Shown: positions 18,420-28,941 of the stretch, piece by piece
Layout of the letters: every line of letters begins with the position of its first letter
How positions within the stretch are numbered: the first letter of the stretch is position 1
Source of the DNA: an uncultured Marinifilum sp.
Lineage (GTDB): Bacteria > Bacteroidota > Bacteroidia > Bacteroidales > Marinifilaceae
DNA length: 64,000 nucleotides
Assembly (NCBI RefSeq): GCF_963677195.1
Contig: NZ_OY781918.1
Location: 2,096,923-2,160,922, forward strand
Direction of reading: 5' to 3'
Notes under the pieces: model-generated
Databases searched by the model: none
Seen by the model: only the letters and a program-made list of their open reading frames with translations
What the model was told of the DNA's origin: nothing
Translations under genes and position numbers: made by a program

Positions 18420-19900
18420 AGCTCAAACTACAGCATTAAAAGCTTATGCCGATGCAGCAGAATCAGATGCAGTTTCATCAGCAAATACTTATACCGATGG
18501 AAGAGAAACAGCTATAACAACAGCTTATAAAGCTTATGCAGACGCGGCAGAATCAGATGCGAATACACATTCAGATGATGCAGATACAGCTCAAACTACA
18601 ACATTAAAAGCTTATGCCGATGCAGCCGAAACAGATGCAGTTTCATCAGCAAACACTTATACCGATGGAAGAGAAACAGCTATAACCACAGCTTATAAAG
18701 CTTACGCAGATACAGCAGAATCGGATGCAATTTCAGCATCGAATACACATTCAGATGATGCAGATGCAACTCAAACTACAACATTAAAAGCTTATGCCGA
18801 TGCAGCCGAAACAGATGCAGTTTCATCAGCAAACACTTATACCGATGGAAGAGAAACAGCTATAACAATAGCTTATAAAGCATATGCTGATACTGCAGAA
18901 TCGGATGCAATTTCAGCATCGAATACACATTCAGATGATGCAGATGCAACTCAAACTACAACATTAAAAGCTTATGCCGATGCAGCAGAATCAGATGCAG
19001 TTTCATCAGCAAATACTTATACCGATGGAAGAGAAACAGCTATAACAACAGCTTATAAAGCTTATGCAGATCGCGATGCAGAATCAGATGCGAATACACA
19101 TTCAGATGATGCAGATACAGCTCAAACTACAACATTAAAAGCTTATGCCGATGCAGCCGAAACAGATGCAGTTTCATCAGCAAACACTTATACCGATGGA
19201 GAGAAACAGACCACACAGCTTACGCAGATACAGCAGAATCGGATGCAATTTCAGCATCGAATACACATTATGATGCAATGCAACTCAAACTACAACATTA
19301 AAAGCTTATGCCGATGCAGCCGAAACAGATGCAGTTTCATCAGCAAACACTTATACCGATGGAAGAGAAACAGCTATAACCACAGCTTATAAAGCTTACG
19401 CAGATACAGCAGAATCGGATGCAATTTCAGCATCGAATACACATTCAGATGATGCAGATGCAACTCAAACTACAACATTAAAAGCTTATGCCGATGCAGC
19501 CGAAACAGATGCAGTTTCATCAGCAAACACTTATACCGATGGAAGAGAAACAGCTATAACAATAGCTTATAAAGCTTACGCAGATACAGCAGAATCGGAT
19601 GCAATTTCAGCATCGAATACACATTCAGATGATGCAGATGCAACTCAAACTACAACATTAAAAGCTTATGCAGATACAGCAGAATCAGATGCGGTTTCAG
19701 CAGCGAATACACATTCAGATGATGCAGATGCAACTCAAACTACAACATTAAAAGCTTATGCCGATGCAGCCGAAACAGATGCAGTTTCATCAGCAAACAC
19801 TTATACCGATGGCAGAGAAACAGCTATAACCACAGCTTATAAAGCATATGCAGATGCAGCAGAATCAGATGCGATTTCAGCAGCCGCAGCTGATGCAACA
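18420..19900 (+). repeat. Second class of coding repeats in the fibre gene
   Basis: Repeated modules encoding TLKAYADAAESDAVSSANTY, TDGRETAITTAYKAYADTAE and SDAISASNTHSDDADATQTT, about 180 bp per full unit. The copy at 19190-19290 carries four short deletions that break the frame. Confidence 0.85.
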
Positions 19901-20326
19901 ACAAAAGCAAATGCAGCACTAGCCGCAGCAGGTGTATTAGTTACAGCAGAAGAAACAAGCAGAATAAATGCTGATTTATTAAAAGCAAACATAGCATCAC
20001 CAACATTCACAGGAACACCAGCTGCTCCAACCGCAACAGCAGGTACGAATACAACACAGTTAGCAACAACAGCTTTTGTCGGGAATGCGATAGCTGCAGC
20101 GGTTAGAGAAGTAGCGGATGAGTTTACGGCAACAGCAGCTCAAACCTCTTTTACCTTATCACAGATACCATCAGTTAACAGTAAAGTGAAGATGTATGTT
20201 AATGGTATTAGAATTAGTAATACTGCTTATAGTACAAGTGGAACTACACTAACCTATGTGCCGGCAAATAATGGGGGGTATGCTCTGACAGCCGGAGATA
20301 GAATTCAAATGGATTTTTATTATTGA

Positions 20327-20515
20327 TATGATATTTAATATCTAATTCACACACACAGTAAGATGATTAAAAATACTCAACGCTAGTGATTTTACTTGCC
20401 ATAGCTTGTCACTTGTCACTTGCCACTTGAAGCTAATTTTAAACAGATGAATCGAGCATGAAAATCTCATTATCTAATATACATACAGCAAGATAATTAA
20501 AATAATCTAAAAAAG
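20327..20515. other. Intergenic spacer with a 7-nt repeat tract
   Basis: No gene. Bases 20396-20432 form a heptamer tract (TTGTCAC, TTGTCAC, TTGCCAC, TTGAAGC), the same 7-nt periodicity as in the large repeat blocks. Confidence 0.6.
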
Positions 20516-23500
20516 ATGAGAAAACTTTACTCTACCTTATTACTATTCATTATAGGATTAATGTCTCCGAATTTTGTCGTAGCCAGTAATTATGACATTG
20601 AACATTTGGTGTTTATTGATAAATCGTTACCCGATTATAAAATATTGGAGTCAAGTATTAATCTACAAGCTTCAGCAATCATTTTAATTGACCCTGAGAA
20701 CTATGAAGGGGTTCTGAAAATAACAGAGGAAATTCAAAAGTATGATGAGTTACAATCGATTCATATTGTAGAACACGCAAAGCCTGCAGAGATCATTTTG
20801 GGGGCTGATAGTTTTTGGAAGGATGACCTGTACATGATTCAAAAAGAATTAAATTCCTGGAAGAGTCATTTAACTGCAGGTGCTGATCTGTTTTTGTATG
20901 GATGTTCTTTAGCCGATACAGAGCAAGGGAAAGAGACAGTTGATTTAATGGCTTCGCTAACTGGAATGGATGTGATAGCTTCAACCAACTTAACTGGACA
21001 CTCTTCTTTGAATGGCGACTGGAAGCTTGAATATAAGACCGGCACAATTGTGTCACCTATCGCTTTTTCAACGGAAATAAAAAATTACAAACATACTTTA
21101 CAATCCTTGAATTATTCAGATTTAAGAACTTTTGAAGAGATAAATGAGGGAACTTCGAGTTATTATTTTGGGGATTGGACCTATCCTGACGGGACGGGAC
21201 GTACGGCTTATCAATCTAAAAATACGGGTAAACCAGTTTATTTATTAAGTAAAGAATCTGGCTATTTGAATCAGGTCTATAAAGGAACTATTACAGTAAG
21301 TGCTTCCGATGACGATGATATCGGTTTTGCTTTTGGTTTTAATGGTGTAAATGATACTTATATTTGGTCGTGGGATAGTAAAGGACTTGCTATGGGAGTT
21401 AGAAGTGGTGGCGCCCATTTACTATATCATAAAACGGGTTCTGGATATTCATTCCCAGATTTAGGAACAGTAATAGCAAAAGGTCCAAACAATGATCCTT
21501 GGGTACGAGGAGTAACTTATCAGATAGAAATTTTATATACGGTTAATAGAATTAGGATTAAGGTTAATGGAGTAGAAAAATTTAATGTCACAGCTGCTGA
21601 AGCTAATGTAGAGAAGTTCCCTGCTGGAAAATTTGGTTTTTATAACTTGTCACAAGCAGGAGTAACTTTTGGGAATATGCAGAATGCACCTGCTTCCGAT
21701 GATCCAGTTCCTCCAACAGCTCAGGATGATTCTTATGGAATGGCTCCTAATACAACTTTAACAGTCGATTATTTAGACGGTATTCTGAAAAACGACTACG
21801 ATGCCAATCTTGATGAATTCACCATTGTTAAAATGTCTGATGTGAGTCATGGAACTTTGTCTTTAGATACTAATGATGGAAGTTTTACTTACATACCAAC
21901 TACAAATTATCAGGGCGCTGATGAGTTTACCTATAAATTGGTTCAGAATGATAATGGTAGTGAATCAGCAGTTAGAACAGTCGCTTTTGGAATTATAACT
22001 AATAATCAGGCTCCAACTGATATTCAGTTATCCAATAGTTCAATAAGCGAAGGAGCTGCCAATAATACGAGCATTGGTGTCTTAACCACTACTGATACTA
22101 ATAATCCTGATGATGAACATGATTATTCTTTGTCAGACAATGGAGGTGGTCGTTTTACTGTAAATGGGAACAATTTAATCGTATTGAATTCTTCTCTATT
22201 AACTCCTGGAGACTATTCAATAACGGTTCGCTCAACAGATTTAATGGGAGAATCCTATACCGAATCTTTTACAGTTTCAGTTATAGCTAATGCAAAACCT
22301 ACTAGTTCCAATACCCAGGTTTCAATGAGCAGTGGTTCAACTTATTCTTTTCAGAGTAGTGATTTCTCTTTTAACGATGCCGATGGAGATACATTTGGAG
22401 GAATTAGAATTGAAACTGCTGAAACAGCTGGCGATTTAGAGTATAATGATTCTGATGTTTTTAATATGTCTGTTATTAATGATATCTCATTACTTAAGTT
22501 TAAAGCTCCTGCTAATGCTTCAGGAAACCCGTATTCAACTTTTACATTTAAAGTTGTCGATTCTAGGGGAGGAATTAGTACTTCTACTTATACAATGAGT
22601 ATTGAAGTAATAAATAATCCACCTGTATTTACAGCTCCTTCAGCTGCATTCGATATTTCAAATGCAGAATACACTGGTAAAAGTATTAATGCCGTTTCAG
22701 GATTTTCCACCAAGGGCGTAACGTTTTCCAAAGGTGGAATGAAAATGTATTTGTCAGGATTATTTGATGGTAAAGTAGTCGAATATGATCTGAGTACACC
22801 GTATGATATTTTAACAGCTAATTTTGTTCAGGAAAAAGTATTATCTGGTGTTGTCGAGCGTTTTTTGGATATACAGTTAAATTCAGATGGAAGCAAATTA
22901 TTTATGGCAAAGCAGTCTGGGACGGTTCAGGAGTATATTCTGTCAACGCCATATGATATTAGTACTATGAGTTTGAACTACACATTGAATGTTGTTTCGG
23001 ATGATTATGGTATTTATTTTAGTAATGATGGCTTAATATTATATGTAGTTGGAGAGGATACTAAGAAGATATCTCAATACAATCTGAGCACGGCTTTTGA
23101 CTTATCTACTGCGAGCAATAGTGGTAATAGTTTCACTCTTGGATCAGAGGCTTCCAATTGTATGGATGTAACATTTAGTACAAATGGAGACAAGATGTTG
23201 GTTATGAGTTCCTGGAATGGTATATGGGAATATAACCTAAGTATACCCTTTAATATTTCAACTGCGGTATTTGCGGGATCAGATAAAGGTTTTGATCCTG
23301 GTACTCAGGAAGCTGATGCCTATGGTATGGCATTTAATACTAACGGAGATAAGTTTTATATTGTAGGTGCCGATAAAAAAGTTTACCAATATGAGATTAC
23401 TGCTTCTGTAGATTTTGCCGAAAACGGAACTGGTACAGTTACTGATGCAGATGCCAATGATGGCGACGGTGGTGCAGATAATTCTGGCATTACCTACAGT

Positions 23501-24640
23501 TTGACATCAGGTGGAGATAATGACCTGTTTAATATTAACCAGACTTCCGGAGTAATTACTTTCAAATCTGCTCCTGACTGGGAAAATCCAGGTGATTCGG
23601 ATACTGACAATGTTTATGAGATTACAGTTATTGCTAATGATGGAAGTGCGAGCAATAATATAAGTAACCAGGATGTTAGTATTACTGTGACCGATGTTGA
23701 GGAAAATTATCTGGCATCAGTTACAACCCAGGCAGTTTCATCCATCTCGACTACAACTGCCACAGCTAATGGAACTATATCTGATTTGGGATTTCCAAAC
23801 CCAACAGCTCATGGCGTTTGCTGGAATACAACAGGTACACCAACCATTTTGAATGGCGTGGTAAATAATGGAGCAGCTTCAGCAACGGGAGCATTTACAG
23901 CTTCTATGAGCTCTCTTTCAGCAGGAACATTATATTATGTGCGTGCTTATGCAACAAATAGTACGGGAACAGCTTATGGTGAGCAGGTGAGTTTTACTAC
24001 GGCTAAAAATTCCCAGACAATTACATTTTCAGCTTTAGCTTCTAAAACTTATGGCGATGCACCTTTTTCATTAACGGGAACTGCTTCTTCTGGCTTAAGC
24101 GTAAGCTATACCAGTTCTGATCCTTCGGTAGCTACTGTGTCTGGAAATACTGTCACCATTGTTGGTGTGGGATCTACAACCATTACAGCTTCTCAATCTG
24201 GTGATGCAAGTTATGATGCCGCAACCGATGTGGTACAAACTTTAACAGTTGATAAAAAAGCAGTTAGCATCTCGAACTTTAACGATATGACAAAACTGTA
24301 TTTCGATGCATCATTTGAGATAGATGCGCCCACTTCTAATAGTGCCGGAGCATTTACTTATAGCAGTAGTAATACGGCTGTAGCCACAGTTAGCGGAACA
24401 ACAGTTACTATTTTAAGTGAAGGTAGCACCGAGATAACGGCAACTCAAGCTCCGCATTCATTCTATGCTGGTGGTAGCATTACAGCTACTTTAACAGTGA
24501 ATAGTGTAGATGTAGTTACAAAACAAGGAGAGAATACAAGAACCAACGCGGCTTATGTGAATAAAAATGGAGCTGTTGGCGGAAATACTTCAGTAAATAA
24601 GAATGGAAAACAGGAATCAACAAAATCTGAAGTACCATAA
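20516..24640 (+). CDS. DUF4347/cadherin-like multidomain surface protein
   Basis: 1,374 residues. Signal peptide to about residue 24. A DUF4347 domain (about 30-190) ends NGDWKLEYKTGTI. It is followed by a lectin/TSP-C-like beta-sandwich (about 195-395), a tandem cadherin-like domain (QDDSYGMAPNTTLTVDYLDG), another cadherin-like repeat (APTDIQLSNSSISEGAANNT) and a YVTN-like beta-propeller (about 715-960). The rest is a cadherin (FAENGTGTVTDADANDGDGG), a fibronectin-type segment and Ig-like repeats (YGDAPFSLTGTASSGL). Such proteins are large secreted adhesins of Bacteroidota. The frame ends without a sorting domain, but a sorting-domain-like tail follows out of frame at 24643. The gene follows the fibre cluster and may be another type IX substrate. 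Confidence 0.85.
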   Translation: MRKLYSTLLLFIIGLMSPNFVVASNYDIEHLVFIDKSLPDYKILESSINLQASAIILIDPENYEGVLKITEEIQKYDELQSIHIVEHAKPAEIILGADSFWKDDLYMIQKELNSWKSHLTAGADLFLYGCSLADTEQGKETVDLMASLTGMDVIASTNLTGHSSLNGDWKLEYKTGTIVSPIAFSTEIKNYKHTLQSLNYSDLRTFEEINEGTSSYYFGDWTYPDGTGRTAYQSKNTGKPVYLLSKESGYLNQVYKGTITVSASDDDDIGFAFGFNGVNDTYIWSWDSKGLAMGVRSGGAHLLYHKTGSGYSFPDLGTVIAKGPNNDPWVRGVTYQIEILYTVNRIRIKVNGVEKFNVTAAEANVEKFPAGKFGFYNLSQAGVTFGNMQNAPASDDPVPPTAQDDSYGMAPNTTLTVDYLDGILKNDYDANLDEFTIVKMSDVSHGTLSLDTNDGSFTYIPTTNYQGADEFTYKLVQNDNGSESAVRTVAFGIITNNQAPTDIQLSNSSISEGAANNTSIGVLTTTDTNNPDDEHDYSLSDNGGGRFTVNGNNLIVLNSSLLTPGDYSITVRSTDLMGESYTESFTVSVIANAKPTSSNTQVSMSSGSTYSFQSSDFSFNDADGDTFGGIRIETAETAGDLEYNDSDVFNMSVINDISLLKFKAPANASGNPYSTFTFKVVDSRGGISTSTYTMSIEVINNPPVFTAPSAAFDISNAEYTGKSINAVSGFSTKGVTFSKGGMKMYLSGLFDGKVVEYDLSTPYDILTANFVQEKVLSGVVERFLDIQLNSDGSKLFMAKQSGTVQEYILSTPYDISTMSLNYTLNVVSDDYGIYFSNDGLILYVVGEDTKKISQYNLSTAFDLSTASNSGNSFTLGSEASNCMDVTFSTNGDKMLVMSSWNGIWEYNLSIPFNISTAVFAGSDKGFDPGTQEADAYGMAFNTNGDKFYIVGADKKVYQYEITASVDFAENGTGTVTDADANDGDGGADNSGITYSLTSGGDNDLFNINQTSGVITFKSAPDWENPGDSDTDNVYEITVIANDGSASNNISNQDVSITVTDVEENYLASVTTQAVSSISTTTATANGTISDLGFPNPTAHGVCWNTTGTPTILNGVVNNGAASATGAFTASMSSLSAGTLYYVRAYATNSTGTAYGEQVSFTTAKNSQTITFSALASKTYGDAPFSLTGTASSGLSVSYTSSDPSVATVSGNTVTIVGVGSTTITASQSGDASYDAATDVVQTLTVDKKAVSISNFNDMTKLYFDASFEIDAPTSNSAGAFTYSSSNTAVATVSGTTVTILSEGSTEITATQAPHSFYAGGSITATLTVNSVDVVTKQGENTRTNAAYVNKNGAVGGNTSVNKNGKQESTKSEVP

Positions 24641-24642
24641 GC

Positions 24643-24714
24643 TTGTTTTTCAAGGGAGCTATCTACCTAATTAATGGCAACACCAAAACAGTTCACAAGC
24701 TTAACGTTGAGTAA
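24643..24714 (+). pseudogene. Out-of-frame remnant of a type IX C-terminal sorting tail
   Basis: In a frame shifted relative to the adhesin, the DNA just after its stop encodes KGAIYLINGNTKTVHKLNVE and then TAA. This has the form of the last strands of a T9SS type A sorting domain. It suggests the adhesin lost most of its sorting domain through a small deletion or frameshift. Confidence 0.45.
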
Positions 24715-24779
24715 TGAGGATGAGGATTTATCTTTTTGCAAAACTTAGCATGTAAAGAATACGATAATTACCAGAAAAT

Positions 24780-24816
24780 AATGCTCTTCGAGATTAAATC
24801 GGAGAGCATTTTTTAT
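24780..24816. terminator. Probable bidirectional terminator between adhesin and kinase genes
   Basis: ATGCTCTTCG pairs with CGGAGAGCAT around a short AT loop, with T-rich sequence on the plus-strand side. It lies between two convergent genes. Confidence 0.6.
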
Positions 24817-24891
24817 GCAGAATGCTTTTCATTCTTCTTGCAATTAATATAGAAGAGTATTTTTGGCTGTAAAGGTATTTTCAAAAGTAGT

Positions 24892-27696
24892 TTACTCATA
24901 TTTTCGGTAGTGCAGAATAGGAATTGTAAATCCAAACGAAGAGCCTTTTCCTGCCTCCGACTCAAGCCATATTTTGCCACTCATAAGTTCTATAATTTCT
25001 TTTGAAATGGCCAGTCCCAAGCCGTTGCCACCATAATTTCTGGTGTAGTGCTCTTCTACCTGTCTAAATCGCTCGAAAATAATATACTGATTTTCTTTTG
25101 CAATGCCAATGCCGGTGTCTTTTACCTTAAAGCTAATCTCTTTTTCTGTGCACTTAAAAAGCAGGCTTATGGATCCTTTGTCGGTAAATTTTATGGCATT
25201 TCGAATTAAATTTTCCAGCACCTGGCGAATTCTTTTTCTATCAGCTTTAATTTCAATTTTCTGATTCGAACAGCAGTCTGTTATCAGACAAATTCCTTTT
25301 TTCGAAACCTCTGGTTCGTAGGTATCTCTTATTTCCTCAATTAATTTGTTTACTTCGAAATAGCTGTTTTTAATACTAAACTGTTTCGATTCTAGTCGAG
25401 ATAATCGTACCAAATCATCAATAATCATCATCAACTGTTCGCCCGATTCCTGAATAATTTGACTGTATCTGGGTTTTTTATCTGCATGGGTATCATTACT
25501 TAATAACAAATCGTTAAAGCCCAGAATCGAATTTAAAGGTGTTCTTACTTCGTGACTTAAATTGGCTAAAAATGCAGTTTTTAAACGATCGCTTTCTTCG
25601 GCTTTAAATTTTGCTTTTATCAGTTCTTCTTGTAGTTCTTTTTGTTTAGTTATGTCTTTTCCCAGCTTTACATAATTAACTATTTTTCCCGAATCATCCA
25701 TAATAGGAGCTATATTGGCATGTTCCCAGTAGTAGCTTCCATCTTTCTTGCGATTGTAAAGTTCACCACTCCAGCGTTTGCCTTTGGAAATAGACTCCCA
25801 TATTTTATGGTAAGTCTCTTTTGACATTTTTCCCGATTTCAAAATTCGCGCATTTTTACCAATGAGTTCCTCGAGTTCGTATCCTGTAAGCCTGCAGTTT
25901 TTAGGATTTGCATATTCTATTACTCCATTTAAATCGGTAATTAAAATTGATGCAGGAGCCTGTTCTACAGCTTTCGATAATTTTATAATTTCTCGATGAT
26001 CGCGCTTCTTTTCGGTAATATCGTGAATGATAGAGTGCAGCAGTACTTTGCCATTGCGAATAATCGGACTCGAATAAACCTCAACATCTTTAATTTCTCC
26101 GCTGGCTATTTTGTGTTTAAATTCGAAATACTTCTTTTTCTTTTGTTTGGTTAAGTTAATTTTCGATTGTACATCCTCCGGATCCAGCATATTAATTTCA
26201 TTAATCGACATTTGCAGAAGTGTACTTCTGGAGTATCCTATAAAATTAACAGCCGATTGGTTGGCATCAACAATTTTTCCACCATCCGGATCGATTAATA
26301 ACATAATGGAACTGCTGTTTTCAAATATCGACTTGTATCTTTCTTCGCTTTCTTTATGTTGTTCTGTGGCCCTTACTCTTTTGCTAATATCGTAACAGGT
26401 AAAGGCAAGTTTATCTTTTAGAAGAAACACACTGCAGGAAAAATGCTTATCCACGCTTTTAATGTGAAATTCAAAAGTCTGTGTCTTTTTATGTTTAAGT
26501 GCAGAGCTAAAATAATCGAAAAATTCAGGCTGTGTATTCGGATAAAGCTCCAGCATTCTTTTATTCCTGACTTCCTCATTTTTAATCCCCATAATCTGTT
26601 CGTTAAGAGGATTCATATCCTGATAAATTAAATCGATTACCTTTCCCGATGCATCAACAACAGGATCGAATAAAACAATGGCGGTATTAATGGCATTAAA
26701 TAGGGAATGGTACTTGTCTTCCTGTTCTGCTAGCTTTTTATTTAAATTTACAGTCTTGCTAATGTCGTAATAAATAACACAAAATAAATTATCTTCTAGC
26801 TTGAAAGTATTTACCGAGAAAAATTTGTTCAATTGTTTATGATGAAGACTAAAATTAATCATCTGATTATTTTTATAAGCCTTCTCAAAATTCTCAAGCC
26901 ACTCTTTTTCTGTATCGGGAAATATACTTAAAATGGTTTTTCCTATTACTTTCTCTTTTTGCAGACCAATAATTTTTTCGTTAGTCTGATTCATATCCAC
27001 ATAAATAGCATCGCTAAGAGATCCATCTTTGGCCCATACCGGACTAAATGCTACTACTGCAGTATTCATTTTATTGATAAGTTTACTGCATGTGCTTTGT
27101 TCTTGTATAGCTTTTTTACTTAATTCTTTTTTCGGTAGTTCTGCTTGTTTGTCATCATTTGCCACCTTGCCTGTGGAGCATATATTTCCCAATTTTAGTT
27201 TCCGATTAAGCTTTTCCTCTAAAGAAATTCTTTTTTGTTTATAAGAATAATAGGTGGCAATATCCAGCTCAAGCATCTCTTTACAATGCACAAGTAGCTC
27301 TTCAATATCGCTGGAAAAATTATTTTCTTGCTCATTTAAAACACAAATTGTTCCGAATATTTTTCCGTCTGGCCTAAAAACCGGATAACCCATATAAGCC
27401 ATTGTATCGACTCTTCTTTTTTGTTTATTTGCCTGCCCTTGTTCGAGAAGCGTACCAAAAGCAAGCCGTTTCGATTTTTTCGAGATTACTTTTCCGCAAT
27501 TGTATTGAGCAAATTTTTCAATGTTGTTTGCTTGCTTATTATTCTCGCTGTTTGTATTTCGGGTCGTAATTTTAATTTCGCCGCCTTTTAGCTGAGTAAT
27601 AAAACAGTAGGGGAGCTGAAAAGTACTGCTAATTAAATTAGTAAGTTCTGTCCAGTGCTCATTTATGTGTCGATCGAAAGTATTATGCTTAATCAT
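24892..27696 (-). CDS. GAF-PAS sensor histidine kinase
   Basis: 934 residues, no transmembrane segment or signal peptide, so probably cytoplasmic. Domains in order: GAF (about 10-150, with YPVFRPDGKIFGTICVL), a linker, then four PAS domains (about 205-325, 330-445, 450-570 and 575-690; the last has the KDGSYYWEH and NYVKLGKDIT motifs). HisKA follows with the phosphoacceptor in NLSHEVRTPLNS, then HATPase with the N box LIRNAIKFTDKG and G boxes VKDTGIGI and NGLGLAIS. No receiver domain is fused. The first two PAS domains are similar to each other, suggesting duplication. The signal and the response-regulator partner cannot be told from the window. Confidence 0.95.
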   Translation of the reverse strand: MIKHNTFDRHINEHWTELTNLISSTFQLPYCFITQLKGGEIKITTRNTNSENNKQANNIEKFAQYNCGKVISKKSKRLAFGTLLEQGQANKQKRRVDTMAYMGYPVFRPDGKIFGTICVLNEQENNFSSDIEELLVHCKEMLELDIATYYSYKQKRISLEEKLNRKLKLGNICSTGKVANDDKQAELPKKELSKKAIQEQSTCSKLINKMNTAVVAFSPVWAKDGSLSDAIYVDMNQTNEKIIGLQKEKVIGKTILSIFPDTEKEWLENFEKAYKNNQMINFSLHHKQLNKFFSVNTFKLEDNLFCVIYYDISKTVNLNKKLAEQEDKYHSLFNAINTAIVLFDPVVDASGKVIDLIYQDMNPLNEQIMGIKNEEVRNKRMLELYPNTQPEFFDYFSSALKHKKTQTFEFHIKSVDKHFSCSVFLLKDKLAFTCYDISKRVRATEQHKESEERYKSIFENSSSIMLLIDPDGGKIVDANQSAVNFIGYSRSTLLQMSINEINMLDPEDVQSKINLTKQKKKKYFEFKHKIASGEIKDVEVYSSPIIRNGKVLLHSIIHDITEKKRDHREIIKLSKAVEQAPASILITDLNGVIEYANPKNCRLTGYELEELIGKNARILKSGKMSKETYHKIWESISKGKRWSGELYNRKKDGSYYWEHANIAPIMDDSGKIVNYVKLGKDITKQKELQEELIKAKFKAEESDRLKTAFLANLSHEVRTPLNSILGFNDLLLSNDTHADKKPRYSQIIQESGEQLMMIIDDLVRLSRLESKQFSIKNSYFEVNKLIEEIRDTYEPEVSKKGICLITDCCSNQKIEIKADRKRIRQVLENLIRNAIKFTDKGSISLLFKCTEKEISFKVKDTGIGIAKENQYIIFERFRQVEEHYTRNYGGNGLGLAISKEIIELMSGKIWLESEAGKGSSFGFTIPILHYRKYE

Positions 27697-28655
27697 TAAT
27701 TGGGAGGTAATAATCTGATTTTAAAAGAAAACTATCATTCTTATACTAAGATATACATATATATTAAAATCTTAAAGCTGATTACTCTAAAAGACTCAAT
27801 AGCTAAGTTTAAGCGAAAAGACTAGATGTGTAAAATGCTGATAATAAAACATCAAAGACTTATTTGTATGTATTATAAATTAGAATATTCTATGTTTTAT
27901 ACTTCTGTTTCTTCAATGATTATCAACATAATATCATATTTAGATTAACAAATTAAGACAATGAATTTTGTATTTTTAAAATTTATACATAATGTTTTTG
28001 TAGTAGTTGGAAAAGTTTAAAGGTGTAAAGGTGAAAGGGTGAAAGTCAAAGGTCGAAGGTCGAAGGTCGAAGGTCGAAGGTCGAAAATCCAAAATCCAAA
28101 GTGTCGAAAAGCGCTGTACTGAGCAATAGAAAGTTCCCAAGGTAAATCGTCGCACAGCTTTGCTAAATTAAAGGCAGATGGCTCCTGCGACGAAAAAGTA
28201 AATCCCGAAGTATTGGGACCAGCAGAGCTGGAAGGATAAAGGTGGAAAAGTTTAAAGGTGAAAAGGTGTAAAGGTGTAAAGGTGAAAGGGTGAAAGTCAA
28301 AGGTCGAAGGTCGAAGGTCGAAGGTCGAAAATCCAAAATCGAAAATCCAAAGTGTCGAAAGGAGCTGCACTGAGTAATAGATGGTAATTTGTTTTTTTGC
28401 CTGAAGGGCAAACATATTTATAGCCCAGGGCAAATGAGCGTAGCGAATGTCACCCTGGGATAGAAAGTTCCTAAGGTAAATCGTCGCACAGCTTTGCTAA
28501 ATTAAAGGCAGATGGCTCCTGCGACGAAAAAAGTGAATCCCGAGTATCGGGACCAGCAGAGCTGGAAATAGGACCCACAAATGACACAGATTGCTAATTA
28601 ATAATGAGCACTTGTAATGAGTAATGAAGAATTAAAAATGAATAATTAAAAATTT
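27697..28655. repeat. Spacer and repeat mosaic before M5 copy 1
   Basis: 27697-28015 is plain AT-rich DNA, possibly the upstream region of the kinase. From 28018 it is mosaic: GTGTAAAG/GTGAAAGG octamers, AAGGTCG heptamers (28047-28085) and AAAATCC heptamers. A partial M3 lies at 28131-28195 and the M4 double hairpin at 28201-28232. A second heptamer tract spans 28240-28355, full M3 28398-28528, and M4 28546-28570. Then come CACAAATGACACAGATT-like DNA and an AATTAAA/AATGAAT tract up to the M5 start. Confidence 0.8.
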
Positions 28656-28941
28656 TCTGGCGGCTTTTTTCCGACATCGCCAAAGCAGGTGGGGTACCCA
28701 TAGCTGCAGAAGGCGTTAAGAAAAAAAATCCGTTTTAAAAATGGCTACATACTTTGTTTAGAATCTTTAGTAAGAATTATTACGAGCAATATTTTTTTAA
28801 TAAAAGATAGACCATTTTTTAAACATTACTTTTTTTTTAGCCTTTAAAGCGTGATGGGTCACCGATTGGCGTAGTCTTGAGCTTTTTGTTTCGTTTTTGG
28901 GTCAAGCCAAAAATGAAAAGTCTGTCCGGCTAGAGGACAAG
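28656..28941 (+). repeat. M5 structured repeat, copy 1 (core b, GTCC/GGAC tail)
   Basis: Consecutive hairpins: TGGCG/CGCCA; GCAG-TGGG/CCCA-CTGC; AAGGC/GCCTT enclosing core b; GTGA/TCAC; CTTGA/TCAAG; GTCC/GGAC. It contains the empty target TGAGCTTT that is occupied by IS66 in copy 2. Confidence 0.85.

Larger units (their letters stand above)
15883..20326 (+). pseudogene. Giant repetitive surface fibre, C-terminal part (frameshifted)
   Basis: Continues the fibre gene after the IS. Fifteen or so 36-residue stalk repeats run to about 17510. A globular fibre region follows with cell-surface/tail-fibre phrases (GNASNVATEVSLTGDVTIDN, TPTAPTASAGTNTTQIATTA). A second repeat class is next (YADAAESDAVSSANTYTDGR), then a C-terminal domain ending DRIQMDFYY. 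The frame of the N-terminal part stays open to about 19200. Scattered small deletions totalling 17 nt (19200-19290) then shift it to another frame, which stays open to the TGA at 20324. With the IS removed the gene would have been about 2,000 codons. The deletions may be real or a consensus error in repeats. Confidence 0.82.
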
